Of a stretch of DNA of 64,000 bases, positions 17,364 through 26,374 are shown in pieces. Position numbers and translations under genes: made by a program. The notes under the pieces were generated by a model. The model had not been told where the DNA came from and ran no database searches. It saw only the letters and a program-made list of their open reading frames with translations. Source of the DNA: Flavobacterium solisilvae (lineage in GTDB: Bacteria > Bacteroidota > Bacteroidia > Flavobacteriales > Flavobacteriaceae); assembly GCF_012911605.1 (NCBI RefSeq), contig NZ_JAAMPT010000201.1:1-64000 (forward strand). Direction: 5' to 3'. Positions within the stretch are counted from its first letter, which is position 1. The number at the start of each line of letters is the position of its first letter.

Positions 17364-18299
17364 TTACTCTCTTGGAAGGAAAATTTCTGCCATCATGCAA
17401 CGCGCACTTCCGCCACCGCAAGCTTCGATGGTATCTAAACTGGAATGGATAATTTCAACGTGAGCTTCGAGTTGGGCAATCTGCTTTTTGGTTAAACTTT
17501 TATAAGCCGATTCGCTCATGACTAAAAATCGTTTGTCGTCATTTCCTTTTACTTCAAGCATATTTCCGGCAAAATTATTGACTTGTTCTTCGGTAATAAG
17601 AATTACTTCTTTGTCATCGCCACGAAGACTATCAAGAACCATTTTGCGTTCTTTTTTGTCATCGATACAATCGGCACAAATCACGGCAAATGTATCGCCA
17701 AGACACATCATTACGTTAGTATGATAAATCAGTTTTCGCTCGCCGTTTACCGTTTGAAAAGCTTCGAAAATTACTGGTGTAAATTCAAAATCTTCACAAA
17801 ATTCTATCATCAGTTCTTCGTCAGCTCTTGGAGAAAGTGCACAATAGGCTTTTCCGTTTTCGCGGTCGAGAAGCAAACTTCCTGTTCCTTCAAGGAAAAC
17901 GTTATCTTCTTCTGCCAAAGTATAATCCATGATTTCATTGATTACAAAACCTTCGTCTTCCAAAATATCAAGAATGTCTTCTCTTCTTTCGGCACGACGA
18001 TTTTCGGCAAACATTGGATATAAAACTACGTCGCCATTTTCATGAAATGAAATCCAATTGTTTGGAAAAATACTGTCTGGCGTGTTGGGTTCAAGCGTAT
18101 CGTCAACGACAATAACATTCACGCCAACTTTTCTTAATTTGGCAACAAAGGCATCAAACTCTTGTTGGGCTTTTTCGTTTACTGTTTCAGGAGATAATCC
18201 GTCAAGGACTTTTTGGTAATAATTGTTTACCGCCGTTTGCTCGTTCATTCTAAACGCTACCGGACGAATCATTAGAATTGAGTTTGTTGTTTGATTCAT
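17364..18299 (-). CDS. ctlX: Citrulline/guanidino hydrolase (CtlX-type)
   Basis: This 311-residue member of the guanidino-group modifying enzyme superfamily has the substrate Asp/Asn segment PDSIFPNNWISFH (about 73-85), a His motif (YHTNVMM) and the C-terminal nucleophile in GGGSARCMMAEIF. The layout matches the CtlX citrulline hydrolases and not canonical arginine deiminases. It probably acts in arginine/citrulline catabolism in the cytoplasm. A second superfamily member lies 600 bp upstream on the same strand, with a toxin-antitoxin pair between. The substrate is not proven by sequence. Confidence 0.82.
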   Translation of the reverse strand: MNQTTNSILMIRPVAFRMNEQTAVNNYYQKVLDGLSPETVNEKAQQEFDAFVAKLRKVGVNVIVVDDTLEPNTPDSIFPNNWISFHENGDVVLYPMFAENRRAERREDILDILEDEGFVINEIMDYTLAEEDNVFLEGTGSLLLDRENGKAYCALSPRADEELMIEFCEDFEFTPVIFEAFQTVNGERKLIYHTNVMMCLGDTFAVICADCIDDKKERKMVLDSLRGDDKEVILITEEQVNNFAGNMLEVKGNDDKRFLVMSESAYKSLTKKQIAQLEAHVEIIHSSLDTIEACGGGSARCMMAEIFLPRE

Positions 18300-18332
18300 T
18301 TTCTCTTAATTTGATAGGATTTAGAAATTAAT

Positions 18333-18656
18333 TTATAACCATTTTGCTTCTTCGCAATGGTTGTTTATTACATGTGTTACTAAGTAATTAGATTTATGTT
18401 TTTCAAAAAACACAAACCAAGTTGTTCGTGAATTGGATTTATAAAAAATATAATTGCTACCGAAATCTATTAATTTTAAGGGTGTTTTATGAGATGGAAA
18501 AGTGGTAATACTATTTTCTACAAAATCAATGATATTATTTTTATACGATTCAGCATTTTCAAGATAAGAAAAGTAATCTTCTCTAAAAAGTAGCAAAACC
18601 AAATCAAAGAAATAATCCTCGACTTCAGGTTTATACAAGATTTTTACTTTTTCCAT
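18333..18656 (-). CDS. RelE/ParE-type toxin of a TA module
   Basis: This 107-residue protein has the length and pattern of type II RelE/ParE toxins: an N-terminal strand KVKILYKPEVEDYFFDL and a C-terminal block of beta strands (KLIDFGSNYIFYKS, TTWFVFFEKHKSNYLVTHVINN). It overlaps the upstream small gene by 13 bases, the usual antitoxin-toxin arrangement. Such toxins act on ribosome-bound mRNA or gyrase; which applies here cannot be told. The overlap and size are seen; the toxin role is inferred. Confidence 0.7.
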   Translation of the reverse strand: MEKVKILYKPEVEDYFFDLVLLLFREDYFSYLENAESYKNNIIDFVENSITTFPSHKTPLKLIDFGSNYIFYKSNSRTTWFVFFEKHKSNYLVTHVINNHCEEAKWL

Positions 18657-18841
18657 GGTAAAGCTCTAAGTCTTTCTGAAAGTCTTTTTTTTAATTCTTC
18701 ACCAGTTATTCCTTTTTTAAACTCTTCCTCAAAATTAAAAGTTGCATTTCGTTTAATTACCGAAAGTTCTTCAAGAATCTTCTTGTCTTCTAATTTTGAA
18801 ATCCAATCAATAAGTTCTTTTTTTGAAATTGTCGTTTCCAT
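18644..18841 (-). CDS. Antitoxin of the TA module
   Basis: This 65-residue charged protein begins METTISKKELIDWISKLED and has helical, Lys/Glu-rich sequence (EFKKGITGEELKKRLSERLR). It resembles the short alpha-helical antitoxins that accompany RelE/ParE-type toxins in Bacteroidota. I chose the ATG at 18841; the frame extends to 18862. It overlaps the toxin start by 13 bases, consistent with translational coupling. Autoregulation of the pair is expected, but no operator palindrome is obvious. Confidence 0.65.
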   Translation of the reverse strand: METTISKKELIDWISKLEDKKILEELSVIKRNATFNFEEEFKKGITGEELKKRLSERLRALPWKK

Positions 18842-18892
18842 AGCTATCAATTTGATAATCAAATATAGTAATTATTTCAGTTAAGTACGAAA

Positions 18893-19807
18893 TTAATCTC
18901 TTATCAACGGCAAAGTTGAACATCTAAGTAATCCTTCTTGCTTGGCTATTTCGGCATATGGAATTTCTTCAACTGTAAATCCATTTTCGCGAAGCCAATT
19001 GTTTAATCGGGTGAAATTTTTCTCAGAAACAACTACATTTTCATCAATAGAAAACACATTAGAATTCATGTGATACATTTCGTCTCGCGTAATGTGAAAC
19101 AGATTTTCTTTTCCAAAAAGTTTTACTAAATACACATAATCGGCTTCTTCACGGAAACCGCTTTTATAGATTATTCCTTTGTTTTTTCCAACAGGTTGAA
19201 AGCAACAATCGAGATGCAATGCGTTATCACGAGCTTCCAATTTTGATTTTACCAAGTCAAATTCCTTCACAATTTTATTTGGAAACAAATCCTTAATATA
19301 TTGAACACCTTGCATATTAGTTCGTGCTGTGATGTAATCTTTATAATCCGAACCTTTATATGTTCCAATGAAAATATAATCGTTCCAAAGCATCACATCG
19401 CCGCCTTCGATATGAACTTCATCTGGCGGACGAATGACTTTTGCTGGATTTATTTGGTCGATTACATATTGAATGGCATCCAATTCTCGTTCTCTATCAG
19501 GCAAAATATTGGCTTTTACAAAAACATCGTCGATGACAAAACCAATATCGCGAGTAAAAATTTGGTTGTAATTTTCAATCATATCTGGTCGAAAAACTTT
19601 TACATCGTATTTTTGAAATACTTGATTGAAAGCTTCCATTTCGTTTACCATATCAGCTTCAATCGGATAAGTTCCAGCGAGAATGTGTTCCAAAGATTTT
19701 GGATCATAAGCTTCTTCTGCAGTTGGTGTTGGACCATTATTTAAAGCTGAACCTAATACAACTGCTCTTAATCTTGAGGTTTCGTTTTTTACATTTAATT
19801 GTAGCAT
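18893..19807 (-). CDS. Arginine deiminase / dimethylargininase-related amidinotransferase-fold protein
   Basis: This is a 304-residue guanidino-modifying enzyme. It shows FTRDIGFVIDD (substrate Asp region, about 90-100), the Glu motif HIEGGDVMLW, a His in ALHLDCCFQP and a C-terminal Cys nucleophile in LLRCSTLPLIRD. All residues of the Cys-His-Glu triad are present. It could hydrolyse arginine, dimethylarginine or a related guanidine. I chose the ATG at 19807 (MLQLNVKNETSRLRAVVLG) because the longer frame adds an unsupported leader. It lies directly downstream of lysA behind a terminator. Confidence 0.82.
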   Translation of the reverse strand: MLQLNVKNETSRLRAVVLGSALNNGPTPTAEEAYDPKSLEHILAGTYPIEADMVNEMEAFNQVFQKYDVKVFRPDMIENYNQIFTRDIGFVIDDVFVKANILPDRERELDAIQYVIDQINPAKVIRPPDEVHIEGGDVMLWNDYIFIGTYKGSDYKDYITARTNMQGVQYIKDLFPNKIVKEFDLVKSKLEARDNALHLDCCFQPVGKNKGIIYKSGFREEADYVYLVKLFGKENLFHITRDEMYHMNSNVFSIDENVVVSEKNFTRLNNWLRENGFTVEEIPYAEIAKQEGLLRCSTLPLIRD

Positions 19808-19861
19808 AAAATTAATTTTGTGCAAAAAAGCATCACTTTTTAACACGGATTTTGACAAATA

Positions 19862-19893
19862 TAAAAAAGCTTCCCGATTAAGAGAAGCTTTGT
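19862..19893 (-). terminator. Terminator of lysA
   Basis: AAGCTTCTC pairs imperfectly with GGGAAGCTT around a short loop, and a TTTTTTATATTT tract follows on the minus strand. It lies in the 113 bases between lysA and the amidinotransferase-like gene. Confidence 0.75.
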
Positions 19894-19920
19894 TTATAAG
19901 TATTGAATGATTTTTTTATT

Positions 19921-21126
19921 TTATATTTCAATCATAATTTGATTTTGCAATAAATCATCAAACGTTTCGCGTTGTCTAATTAAATGTCCTTTGCCATTTT
20001 TCCAAAGTACTTCCGCTGGCTTAAATCTTGAGTTATAATTAGATGCCATCGAAAAACAATACGCTCCAGCATTTTTAAAACATAAAACATCACCTTCGTG
20101 AATTTCGGTAATTCTTCGATTGCTGGCAAAAGTATCTGTTTCACAAATATAACCTACAACAGTATAAAAACGTTCTTTTCCTTTTGGGTTTGAAATGTTT
20201 TCAATGGCGTGTTGTGAACCATAAAACATCGGACGAATTAAATGGTTAAATCCGCTATCAATTCCAGCAAAAACAGTAGAAGTTGTTTGTTTTATCACAT
20301 TTACTTTGGCTAAAAAACAACCTGCTTCGCTTACTAAAAATTTTCCTGGTTCAAATGCTAATGTCAATTCGCGACCATATTCTTTCTCAAAAGCCAAAAA
20401 TCGTTTGGTCAATTTTTTTCCTAATTCTTCAATATTCGTTTCGATATCGTCTTTTTTGTATGGAACTTTAAATCCTGAACCAAAATCTAGAAAATCCAAA
20501 TCTTTGAATTGTTTTGCAGCATCAAATAAAATTTCTGCCGCATACAAGAATACTTCAATGTCTAAAATATCTGAACCTGTATGCATATGAATTCCGTTGA
20601 TGTGCATTTTAGTATTTTCAACTATACGTAAAATATGTGGAATTTGATAAATCGAAATACCAAATTTACTGTCGATATGACCTACTGAAATATTCTCATT
20701 TCCACCAGCCATAACATGTGGATTGATACGAATACAAACTGGAACTTTTGGATGTTTTGTTCCAAAATGCTCTAAAACCGAAAGATTATCGATATTGATT
20801 TGAACACCAAGCGCAGCAACTTCTTCAATTTCTTCAAATGAAACGCCGTTTGGAGTAAAAATAATTTTATCAGGAGTAAAACCAGCATGTAATCCAAGTT
20901 GAACTTCTTGTATAGAAACCGTATCCAATCCTGAACCTAAGTTGTTTAATAATTTCAAAACCGAAATATTAGACAAAGCTTTCATAGCATAATTGATGCG
21001 AAGCTTTTCCACCTTGGAAAATGCATTGGTTAAGCGTTTATACTGAAATTCAATTTTTTCAGCGTCATACACATACAATGGATTTCCAAACTCGTTGGCA
21101 AGGTCTAATAAGTCTTTTGTTTGCAT
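19921..21126 (-). CDS. lysA: Diaminopimelate decarboxylase
   Basis: It catalyses the last step of lysine synthesis, meso-diaminopimelate to lysine, with PLP. The PLP lysine is in NYAMKALSN (about 45-53), the glycine-rich phosphate loop is LDFGSGFKVPY, and the dimer-interface catalytic Cys is in CETDTFA. EPGKFLV and GAYCFSMASNYN are also typical. The length of 401 residues is normal. The start MQTKDLLDLANEFGNPLYVY matches the family. Aspartokinase and other lysine genes are not nearby. Confidence 0.96.
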   Translation of the reverse strand: MQTKDLLDLANEFGNPLYVYDAEKIEFQYKRLTNAFSKVEKLRINYAMKALSNISVLKLLNNLGSGLDTVSIQEVQLGLHAGFTPDKIIFTPNGVSFEEIEEVAALGVQINIDNLSVLEHFGTKHPKVPVCIRINPHVMAGGNENISVGHIDSKFGISIYQIPHILRIVENTKMHINGIHMHTGSDILDIEVFLYAAEILFDAAKQFKDLDFLDFGSGFKVPYKKDDIETNIEELGKKLTKRFLAFEKEYGRELTLAFEPGKFLVSEAGCFLAKVNVIKQTTSTVFAGIDSGFNHLIRPMFYGSQHAIENISNPKGKERFYTVVGYICETDTFASNRRITEIHEGDVLCFKNAGAYCFSMASNYNSRFKPAEVLWKNGKGHLIRQRETFDDLLQNQIMIEI

Positions 21127-21218
21127 TATTAATTATTTTTAAATTATTTTATGCAAATCTAATCGCTCAATGTGGGAATTCCAAAGAAAAAAATACCAGA
21201 ATTCGTGATTTTTGAAAG

Positions 21219-21635
21219 CTAATCTATCAATTCTAACCGAAAACCATCGGCATAAGTTTGATCAATAACTAATTTATCATCAACAATTGATAGACAACCC
21301 AATTCGATATTATCAATTTTTAACACTTCATCACAACCAAAATCTGATGAGCTTTCTAATATTTGGTAATTATAAACTCCTGTTTCAAAAAAATCGTAAA
21401 GCATTTGGTCAGTTGTTGTGTTGACAATCGTTACCGTGTTAGTAATTGAATTAAAACTCCAAGTTATCATACCAGGTTCTATTTCTTGATTAACACCAAG
21501 CAAACCGCCAGTTACTTTAACAAATTTCCATTCACGAGAAAGTTGATCCTGAGTAAAATTACTTTCATTATCGTTTTGACAACCAAAACTAATTAAAACT
21601 ATTACCAATGATAAAACTTTGTAAAACACTTTCAT
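21219..21635 (-). CDS. Putative lipoprotein, lipocalin-like size
   Basis: This 138-residue protein starts MKVFYKVLSLVIVLISFGC, a lipoprotein signal peptide with the Cys at residue 19, followed by a short Asn/Asp/Glu-rich linker. The mature part has alternating beta-type sequence (MITWSFNSITNTVTIVNTT) with two further Cys, as in small lipocalin-like lipoproteins of Bacteroidota. I chose the ATG at 21635 because it sets the signal peptide. It has no operon partner. Function unknown. Confidence 0.75.
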   Translation of the reverse strand: MKVFYKVLSLVIVLISFGCQNDNESNFTQDQLSREWKFVKVTGGLLGVNQEIEPGMITWSFNSITNTVTIVNTTTDQMLYDFFETGVYNYQILESSSDFGCDEVLKIDNIELGCLSIVDDKLVIDQTYADGFRLELID

Positions 21636-21728
21636 ATAACTATTTTTATTGAATATGATGACAATATTAATCAAAAGGTTGCGTGAAAAAATTAAAAATA
21701 AAATATACTAAATTGATATACATTTCTT

Positions 21729-21757
21729 TTGGGTTTAATACTAATTGATTACTTTTG
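21729..21757 (+). promoter_or_regulatory. Promoter of sucC
   Basis: TTG (21729-21731), an 18-bp spacer and TACTTTTG (21750-21757) lie 32 bases before the ATG of sucC; both boxes match the Bacteroidota housekeeping consensus. Confidence 0.65.
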
Positions 21758-21789
21758 TGACACTTTATTAAAGCAATTAAATTTTCAAT

Positions 21790-22983
21790 ATGAACATTCA
21801 CGAATATCAAGGAAAAGAAATATTAGCTAGTTATGGCGTTCGCGTTCAACGCGGAATTGTTGCTAATAGTCCAGTTGAAGCTGTAGCAGCTGCAAAACAA
21901 TTAACTGCAGAAACAGGAACAGGTTGGCACGTTATTAAAGCTCAAATCCACGCTGGTGGAAGAGGAAAAGGTGGCGGAGTTAAATTAGCAAAAAACTTGC
22001 AACAGGTTGAAGAATTGGCAGAACAAATCATTGGAATGCAATTAATCACTCCACAAACTCCACCAGAAGGGAAAAAAGTTCATAAAGTTTTAATTGCGGA
22101 AGATGTTTACTATCCAGGTGAAAGTGAAACTTCTGAATTTTATATGTCAGTTCTTTTAAACAGAGCAAGAGGAAGAAACATGATTATGTATTCAACCGAA
22201 GGTGGAATGGATATTGAAGAAGTTGCAGAACATACTCCACATTTAATTTTTACTGAAGAAATCGATCCAGCTGTTGGATTACAAGGTTTCCAAGCAAGAA
22301 GAATTGCCTTTAACTTAGGTCTTTCTGGAAATGCTTTCAAAGAAATGGTAAAATTTGTTGATGCTTTATACAATGCTTACATTGGTTCTGATGCATCTAT
22401 GTTTGAAATCAACCCAGTTTTAAAAACATCTGACAATAAAATTATGGCAGTTGACGCTAAAGTAAATATCGATGATAATGCTTTATATCGTCAACCAAAA
22501 TATGCAGACATGCGCGATATTCGTGAGGAAAATCCAATCGAAGTTGAAGCAAAAGAAGTTGGATTAAACTATGTTGATCTTGATGGAACTGTTGGTTGTA
22601 TGGTTAACGGTGCAGGATTAGCAATGGCAACAATGGATTTAATTAAATATGCAGGTTTTGAACCAGCAAACTTCCTAGATGTTGGTGGAACTGCCGATGC
22701 AAAACGTGTGGAAACAGCTTTCCGTATCATCTTAAAAGATCCAAACGTAAAAGCAATTTTAATCAACATTTTTGGAGGAATTGTTCGTTGTGACCGTGTT
22801 GCTCAAGGTGTAATTGATGCTTATAAAAATATGGGCGATGCTATTAAAGTACCAATCATCGTTCGTCTTCAAGGAACAAACGCCGAATTAGCAAAAGAAA
22901 TGATTGACCAATCTGGAATGCCAATTTTATCGGCAGTACAATTCCAAGAAGCAGCCGATCAAGTAAAAGCAGCTTTGTCATAA
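21790..22983 (+). CDS. sucC: Succinyl-CoA synthetase beta subunit (ADP-forming)
   Basis: This TCA-cycle enzyme subunit carries the ATP-grasp and couples succinyl-CoA cleavage to NTP formation. Motifs include [12 protein letters not shown] at the start, [16 protein letters not shown] (about 51-66), the metal site FEINPV and the C-terminal [20 protein letters not shown] segment. The length of 397 residues is normal. The alpha-subunit gene sucD is not adjacent, which is usual in flavobacteria. It has its own promoter and terminator, so it is probably monocistronic. Confidence 0.97.
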   Translation: MNIHEYQGKEILASYGVRVQRGIVANSPVEAVAAAKQLTAETGTGWHVIKAQIHAGGRGKGGGVKLAKNLQQVEELAEQIIGMQLITPQTPPEGKKVHKVLIAEDVYYPGESETSEFYMSVLLNRARGRNMIMYSTEGGMDIEEVAEHTPHLIFTEEIDPAVGLQGFQARRIAFNLGLSGNAFKEMVKFVDALYNAYIGSDASMFEINPVLKTSDNKIMAVDAKVNIDDNALYRQPKYADMRDIREENPIEVEAKEVGLNYVDLDGTVGCMVNGAGLAMATMDLIKYAGFEPANFLDVGGTADAKRVETAFRIILKDPNVKAILINIFGGIVRCDRVAQGVIDAYKNMGDAIKVPIIVRLQGTNAELAKEMIDQSGMPILSAVQFQEAADQVKAALS

Positions 22984-23010
22984 TATAGTAAATACTTTTT
23001 TACAAATAAA

Positions 23011-23050
23011 AATCGGAATAGAGTTTACATCTATTCCGATTTGTTTTTTT
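23011..23050 (+). terminator. Terminator of sucC
   Basis: AATCGGAATAGA pairs with TCTATTCCGATT around a 6-7 base loop and is followed by TGTTTTTTT. Confidence 0.85.
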
Positions 23051-23116
23051 AACACAAAATTCACTTCAAAAAACCAAAAGTAAATCGCATCCCTATAAAA
23101 TCTAAAATCAATACTG

Positions 23117-23124
23117 TATATTTG
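23117..23124 (+). promoter_or_regulatory. Putative -7 element of the DUF493 gene
   Basis: TATATTTG is an exact -7 match 18 bases before the ATG at 23143 and argues against starts further upstream. No TTG is seen at the usual distance. Confidence 0.4.
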
Positions 23125-23142
23125 CTTTTATTTTTACTATCA

Positions 23143-23427
23143 ATGGATAAAAAAACCGAAGAATTTTATAGCAGACTGCGTGAGGAATTGAACAATACTT
23201 CCGTTTGGCCGAGTGAATATTTATATAAATTTATTGTACCAACAGATGCAAAAAAGATTGAAGAAGTAGAAAATGCTTTTGACAATCTTGGCGCGGTAAT
23301 TCAAACTACACAATCAAAAACTGGAAAATACACTAGTCTTTCCGTCAATGTTACTATGGAAAGCCCTGAACATGTGATTGAAAAATATATTGAAGTTTCA
23401 AATATTGAAGGAATAATTTCGCTTTAA
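23143..23427 (+). CDS. DUF493 family protein (YbeD-like)
   Basis: This 94-residue protein has the ferredoxin-like DUF493 pattern: YLYKFIVPTDAKKIEEVENA, then TGKYTSLSVNVTMESPEHVI. The E. coli relative YbeD has an ACT-like fold but no settled function. The start at 23143 (MDKKTEEFYSRL) is preferred, since earlier starts fall in the promoter element. It is followed six bases later by the DUF4290 gene, forming a likely two-gene operon leading to murA. Confidence 0.85.
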   Translation: MDKKTEEFYSRLREELNNTSVWPSEYLYKFIVPTDAKKIEEVENAFDNLGAVIQTTQSKTGKYTSLSVNVTMESPEHVIEKYIEVSNIEGIISL

Positions 23428-23433
23428 AAAATT

Positions 23434-24141
23434 ATGGAAAAATACATCAAAGAAAATGCAAATGACGTAGTACATCATCTTGAGTACAATGCCGAAAGAC
23501 CGCATTTAATTATTCCTGAGTATGGTCGTCATTTACAAAAACTAATCGATCAAGCAACTGAAATTGCCGATAGAGACGAACGTAATAAAGCGGCGAAATA
23601 CATCATTCAAGTCATGGGAAGTTTAAATCCGCATTTGCGTGATGTTCCCGATTTTCAACACAAACTCTGGGACCAAATATTTATCATGTCCGATTTTAGA
23701 TTGGATGTCGATTCACCATATCCAGTTCCAACACGTGAAGTGATTAACTTAAAACCAGAACGATTAGCTTATCCTCAAAAAAATCCAAAATACCGATTTT
23801 ATGGCAATAACATTAAATATATGATTAATGTTGCTAACAGTTGGGAAGAAGGCGAAATGAAAAGCGCATTGGTAAAAGTAATTGCCAATCACATGAAAAA
23901 ATCCTATTTAAGTTGGAACAAAGACACAGTTACTGATGCGGTGATTTTTGAGCATTTGTTAGAATTATCTGATGGGAAATTAAATTTGTTGCAAAGCTCT
24001 GAAGAATTGTTGACTACAACAGACATCATGCGAACCAACAAAAAAACATCCAACAAAAATATGCCGCAAAATGCAAAAATCAAAAACAACAAAAACGGCA
24101 AAAAACCTTTTGTAAAAAATAACAATAAAAATCCAAAATAA
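23434..24141 (+). CDS. DUF4290 domain protein
   Basis: This is a Bacteroidota-specific protein of 235 residues with the DUF4290 pattern LEYNAERPHLIIPEYGRHLQ (about 17-36), a helical middle and the block VIANHMKKSYLSWNKDTV. The last 35 residues are a low-complexity Asn/Lys tail (KNNKNGKKPFVKNNNKN), basic enough to contact nucleic acid or the membrane surface. It precedes murA by 77 bases, a neighbourhood common in flavobacteria. Function unknown. Confidence 0.85.
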   Translation: MEKYIKENANDVVHHLEYNAERPHLIIPEYGRHLQKLIDQATEIADRDERNKAAKYIIQVMGSLNPHLRDVPDFQHKLWDQIFIMSDFRLDVDSPYPVPTREVINLKPERLAYPQKNPKYRFYGNNIKYMINVANSWEEGEMKSALVKVIANHMKKSYLSWNKDTVTDAVIFEHLLELSDGKLNLLQSSEELLTTTDIMRTNKKTSNKNMPQNAKIKNNKNGKKPFVKNNNKNPK

Positions 24142-24218
24142 TTGCGAGTTACGAGTTACGTGTTGCGAGTTTATACAATCCAAAACCCGAAACTTTTTTA
24201 ACCCGAAACATATACAAT

Positions 24219-25529
24219 ATGGGAACATTCAAAATAGAAGGCGGAATAAGATTAAAAGGTGATGTAACGCCACAAGGTGCAAAAAACGAAGCTTTACAAG
24301 TTTTATGTCCAGCTTTATTAACCTCAGAAAAAGTTAGAGTTACTAATATTCCTGATATTATTGACGTTAATAAATTAATTACATTACTTGGAAATCTTGG
24401 TGTAAAAATCCAAAAAAATGGTCCTGGCGATTATACTTTTCAAGCCGATGAAGTAAATGTTGATTACCTAAAAACAGAAGCTTTCAAAAAAGAAGGTGGA
24501 AGTCTTCGCGGTTCTATCATGATTGTTGGTCCGCTTTTGGCTCGTTTTGGCTGTGGATATATTCCAAAACCTGGTGGAGACAAAATTGGTCGTCGTCGTT
24601 TGGACACACACTTTGAAGGATTTATCAATCTTGGAGCAAAATTTCGCTACGAAAGAGAAGACCATTTTTATGGAGTTGAAACCGATGGAAAACTAAAAGG
24701 AACGTACATGTTACTTGATGAAGCATCGGTAACTGGAACGGCAAACATTGTTATGGCAGCGGTTTTAGCCGAAGGAACAACAACAATTTACAACGCAGCT
24801 TGCGAACCTTATTTGCAACAATTGTGTAAAATGTTGAACTCAATGGGTGCAAAAATCACCGGAGTTGGTTCTAATTTATTAACAATTGAAGGAGTTGAAA
24901 GTCTTGGCGGTTGCGAACACAGAATTCTTCCTGATATGATTGAAATCGGTTCGTGGATTGGTCTTGCTGCTATGACGCGAAGCGAAATCACCATCAAAAA
25001 TGTTTCTTGGGATAATCTTGGTGTAATTCCAAGTGTGTTTAGAAAATTAGGAATTACACTAGAAAAACGTGGTGATGATATTTATATTCCATCTCATGAA
25101 AATGGATATGAAATCAAAACTGATATCGATGGTTCGATTTTAACCATTGCCGATGCACCTTGGCCAGGATTTACTCCTGATTTATTGAGTATCGTTCTCG
25201 TTACAGCAACTCAAGCCAATGGCGATGTTTTAATTCACCAAAAAATGTTTGAAAGCCGTTTGTTCTTTGTAGACAAACTAATCGATATGGGTGCAAAAAT
25301 TATGCTTTGTGATCCGCATCGCGCTGTGGTTATGGGACATAATTTTCAATCACAATTAAAAGCTACCGTAATGAGTTCACCAGATATTCGTGCGGGAATT
25401 TCGTTGTTGATTGCAGCATTATCTGCAAAAGGAACATCAACTATTCAAAATATCGAACAAATCGACAGAGGTTACGAACGAATTGACGAAAGACTTCGCG
25501 CACTTGGAGCAAACATTGTTCGTGTTTAA
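24219..25529 (+). CDS. murA: UDP-N-acetylglucosamine 1-carboxyvinyltransferase (Asp-type active site)
   Basis: This enzyme performs the first committed step of peptidoglycan synthesis, transferring enolpyruvate from PEP to UDP-GlcNAc. The substrate-binding GAKNEAL motif has Lys22-Asn23, and TPDLLS supplies the catalytic Asp. In the mobile loop the residue matching E. coli Cys115 is Asp121 (PGGDKIGRRRLDTH), and a Cys elsewhere in the loop (FGCGY) is at a different position. Enzymes with Asp here, as in mycobacteria and chlamydiae, are not alkylated by fosfomycin. The length of 436 residues is normal. A short stretch of GAGTTACGAGTTACG and AACCCGAAAC words lies just upstream (24142-24210). Confidence 0.96.
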   Translation: MGTFKIEGGIRLKGDVTPQGAKNEALQVLCPALLTSEKVRVTNIPDIIDVNKLITLLGNLGVKIQKNGPGDYTFQADEVNVDYLKTEAFKKEGGSLRGSIMIVGPLLARFGCGYIPKPGGDKIGRRRLDTHFEGFINLGAKFRYEREDHFYGVETDGKLKGTYMLLDEASVTGTANIVMAAVLAEGTTTIYNAACEPYLQQLCKMLNSMGAKITGVGSNLLTIEGVESLGGCEHRILPDMIEIGSWIGLAAMTRSEITIKNVSWDNLGVIPSVFRKLGITLEKRGDDIYIPSHENGYEIKTDIDGSILTIADAPWPGFTPDLLSIVLVTATQANGDVLIHQKMFESRLFFVDKLIDMGAKIMLCDPHRAVVMGHNFQSQLKATVMSSPDIRAGISLLIAALSAKGTSTIQNIEQIDRGYERIDERLRALGANIVRV

Positions 25530-25563
25530 TTAATTTATTTAGATATTAAATTTTAGATATATA

Positions 25564-25601
25564 AATCCCAAATCTTTTCAAGTTTTGGGATTTTATTTTT
25601 T
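25564..25601 (+). terminator. Terminator of murA
   Basis: AATCCCAAA pairs with TTTGGGATT around a loop of about 11 bases, followed by TTATTTTTTT; it ends just before the next gene. Confidence 0.8.
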
Positions 25602-25606
25602 TAGCT

Positions 25607-26374
25607 ATGGAAACCTACATTATTGTTATACTTTGCATCGCTTCATTTTTCGCTGGATTTGTTGATGCTATTGTTGGTGGTGGCGGTTTAATTCAAACTC
25701 CAGTTACTATGATTGTGTTACCACAATTATCAGTTGCCAATGTAATAGGAACGCTAAAAATTCCTGCCTTCAGTGGAACCAGTTTTGCGGCATTTCAATA
25801 CCTGAAAAAAGTAACTATGAACTGGAAATTATTGGCAATAATGGCGATAGTGGCTTTTGGTTCTGCTTTTTTTGGTTCCTATATGCTGACGAAAGTTAGC
25901 AACGATTTTATGAAACCTTTATTGTTGATTGTTTTAATCGGCATTGCTTTTTATACGTTTAAAAAGAAAAATTTTGGACAACATCAGGTGAAAGGTTTTA
26001 GTCAAAAGAAGCAGTTGCTTCTAGCCGTTTTAATCAGTGTCGTTATTGGTTTTTATGATGGATTTATTGGTCCAGGAACAGGAAGTTTTTTAGTATTAGG
26101 CTTTGTAACTATTTTAGGATTTGATTTTCTTCATGCTTCTGCCAATGCAAAAATGGTCAATCTGGCAACTAATTTTGGTTCGATTTGTCTTTTTGTTTTA
26201 AAAGGAAAAATAGTTTGGGCAATCGCTATTCCAATGGCTTTTTGTAATGCGCTTGGCGGATTTATTGGCGCAAAATTGGCCATAAAAAAAGGAAATACCT
26301 TCATTAGAAAGTTTTTCCTTTTTGTAGTAATCCTAACGTTAATCCGTTTTGGATATGATGTGTTTTTTACTTAA
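25607..26374 (+). CDS. TSUP (TauE/SafE) family permease
   Basis: This eight-TM protein of 255 residues has the twin TSUP motifs: GFVDAIVGGGGLIQTPVTM near residue 18 and the second-half GFYDGFIGPGTGSFLVLGF near residue 148. Family members export sulfite, sulfoacetate or other organosulfur anions. The start is set by the terminator directly upstream. Its stop codon overlaps by four bases the stop of the convergent DUF5686 gene, so the two transcripts must overlap or share a terminator inside coding sequence. Confidence 0.88.
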   Translation: METYIIVILCIASFFAGFVDAIVGGGGLIQTPVTMIVLPQLSVANVIGTLKIPAFSGTSFAAFQYLKKVTMNWKLLAIMAIVAFGSAFFGSYMLTKVSNDFMKPLLLIVLIGIAFYTFKKKNFGQHQVKGFSQKKQLLLAVLISVVIGFYDGFIGPGTGSFLVLGFVTILGFDFLHASANAKMVNLATNFGSICLFVLKGKIVWAIAIPMAFCNALGGFIGAKLAIKKGNTFIRKFFLFVVILTLIRFGYDVFFT

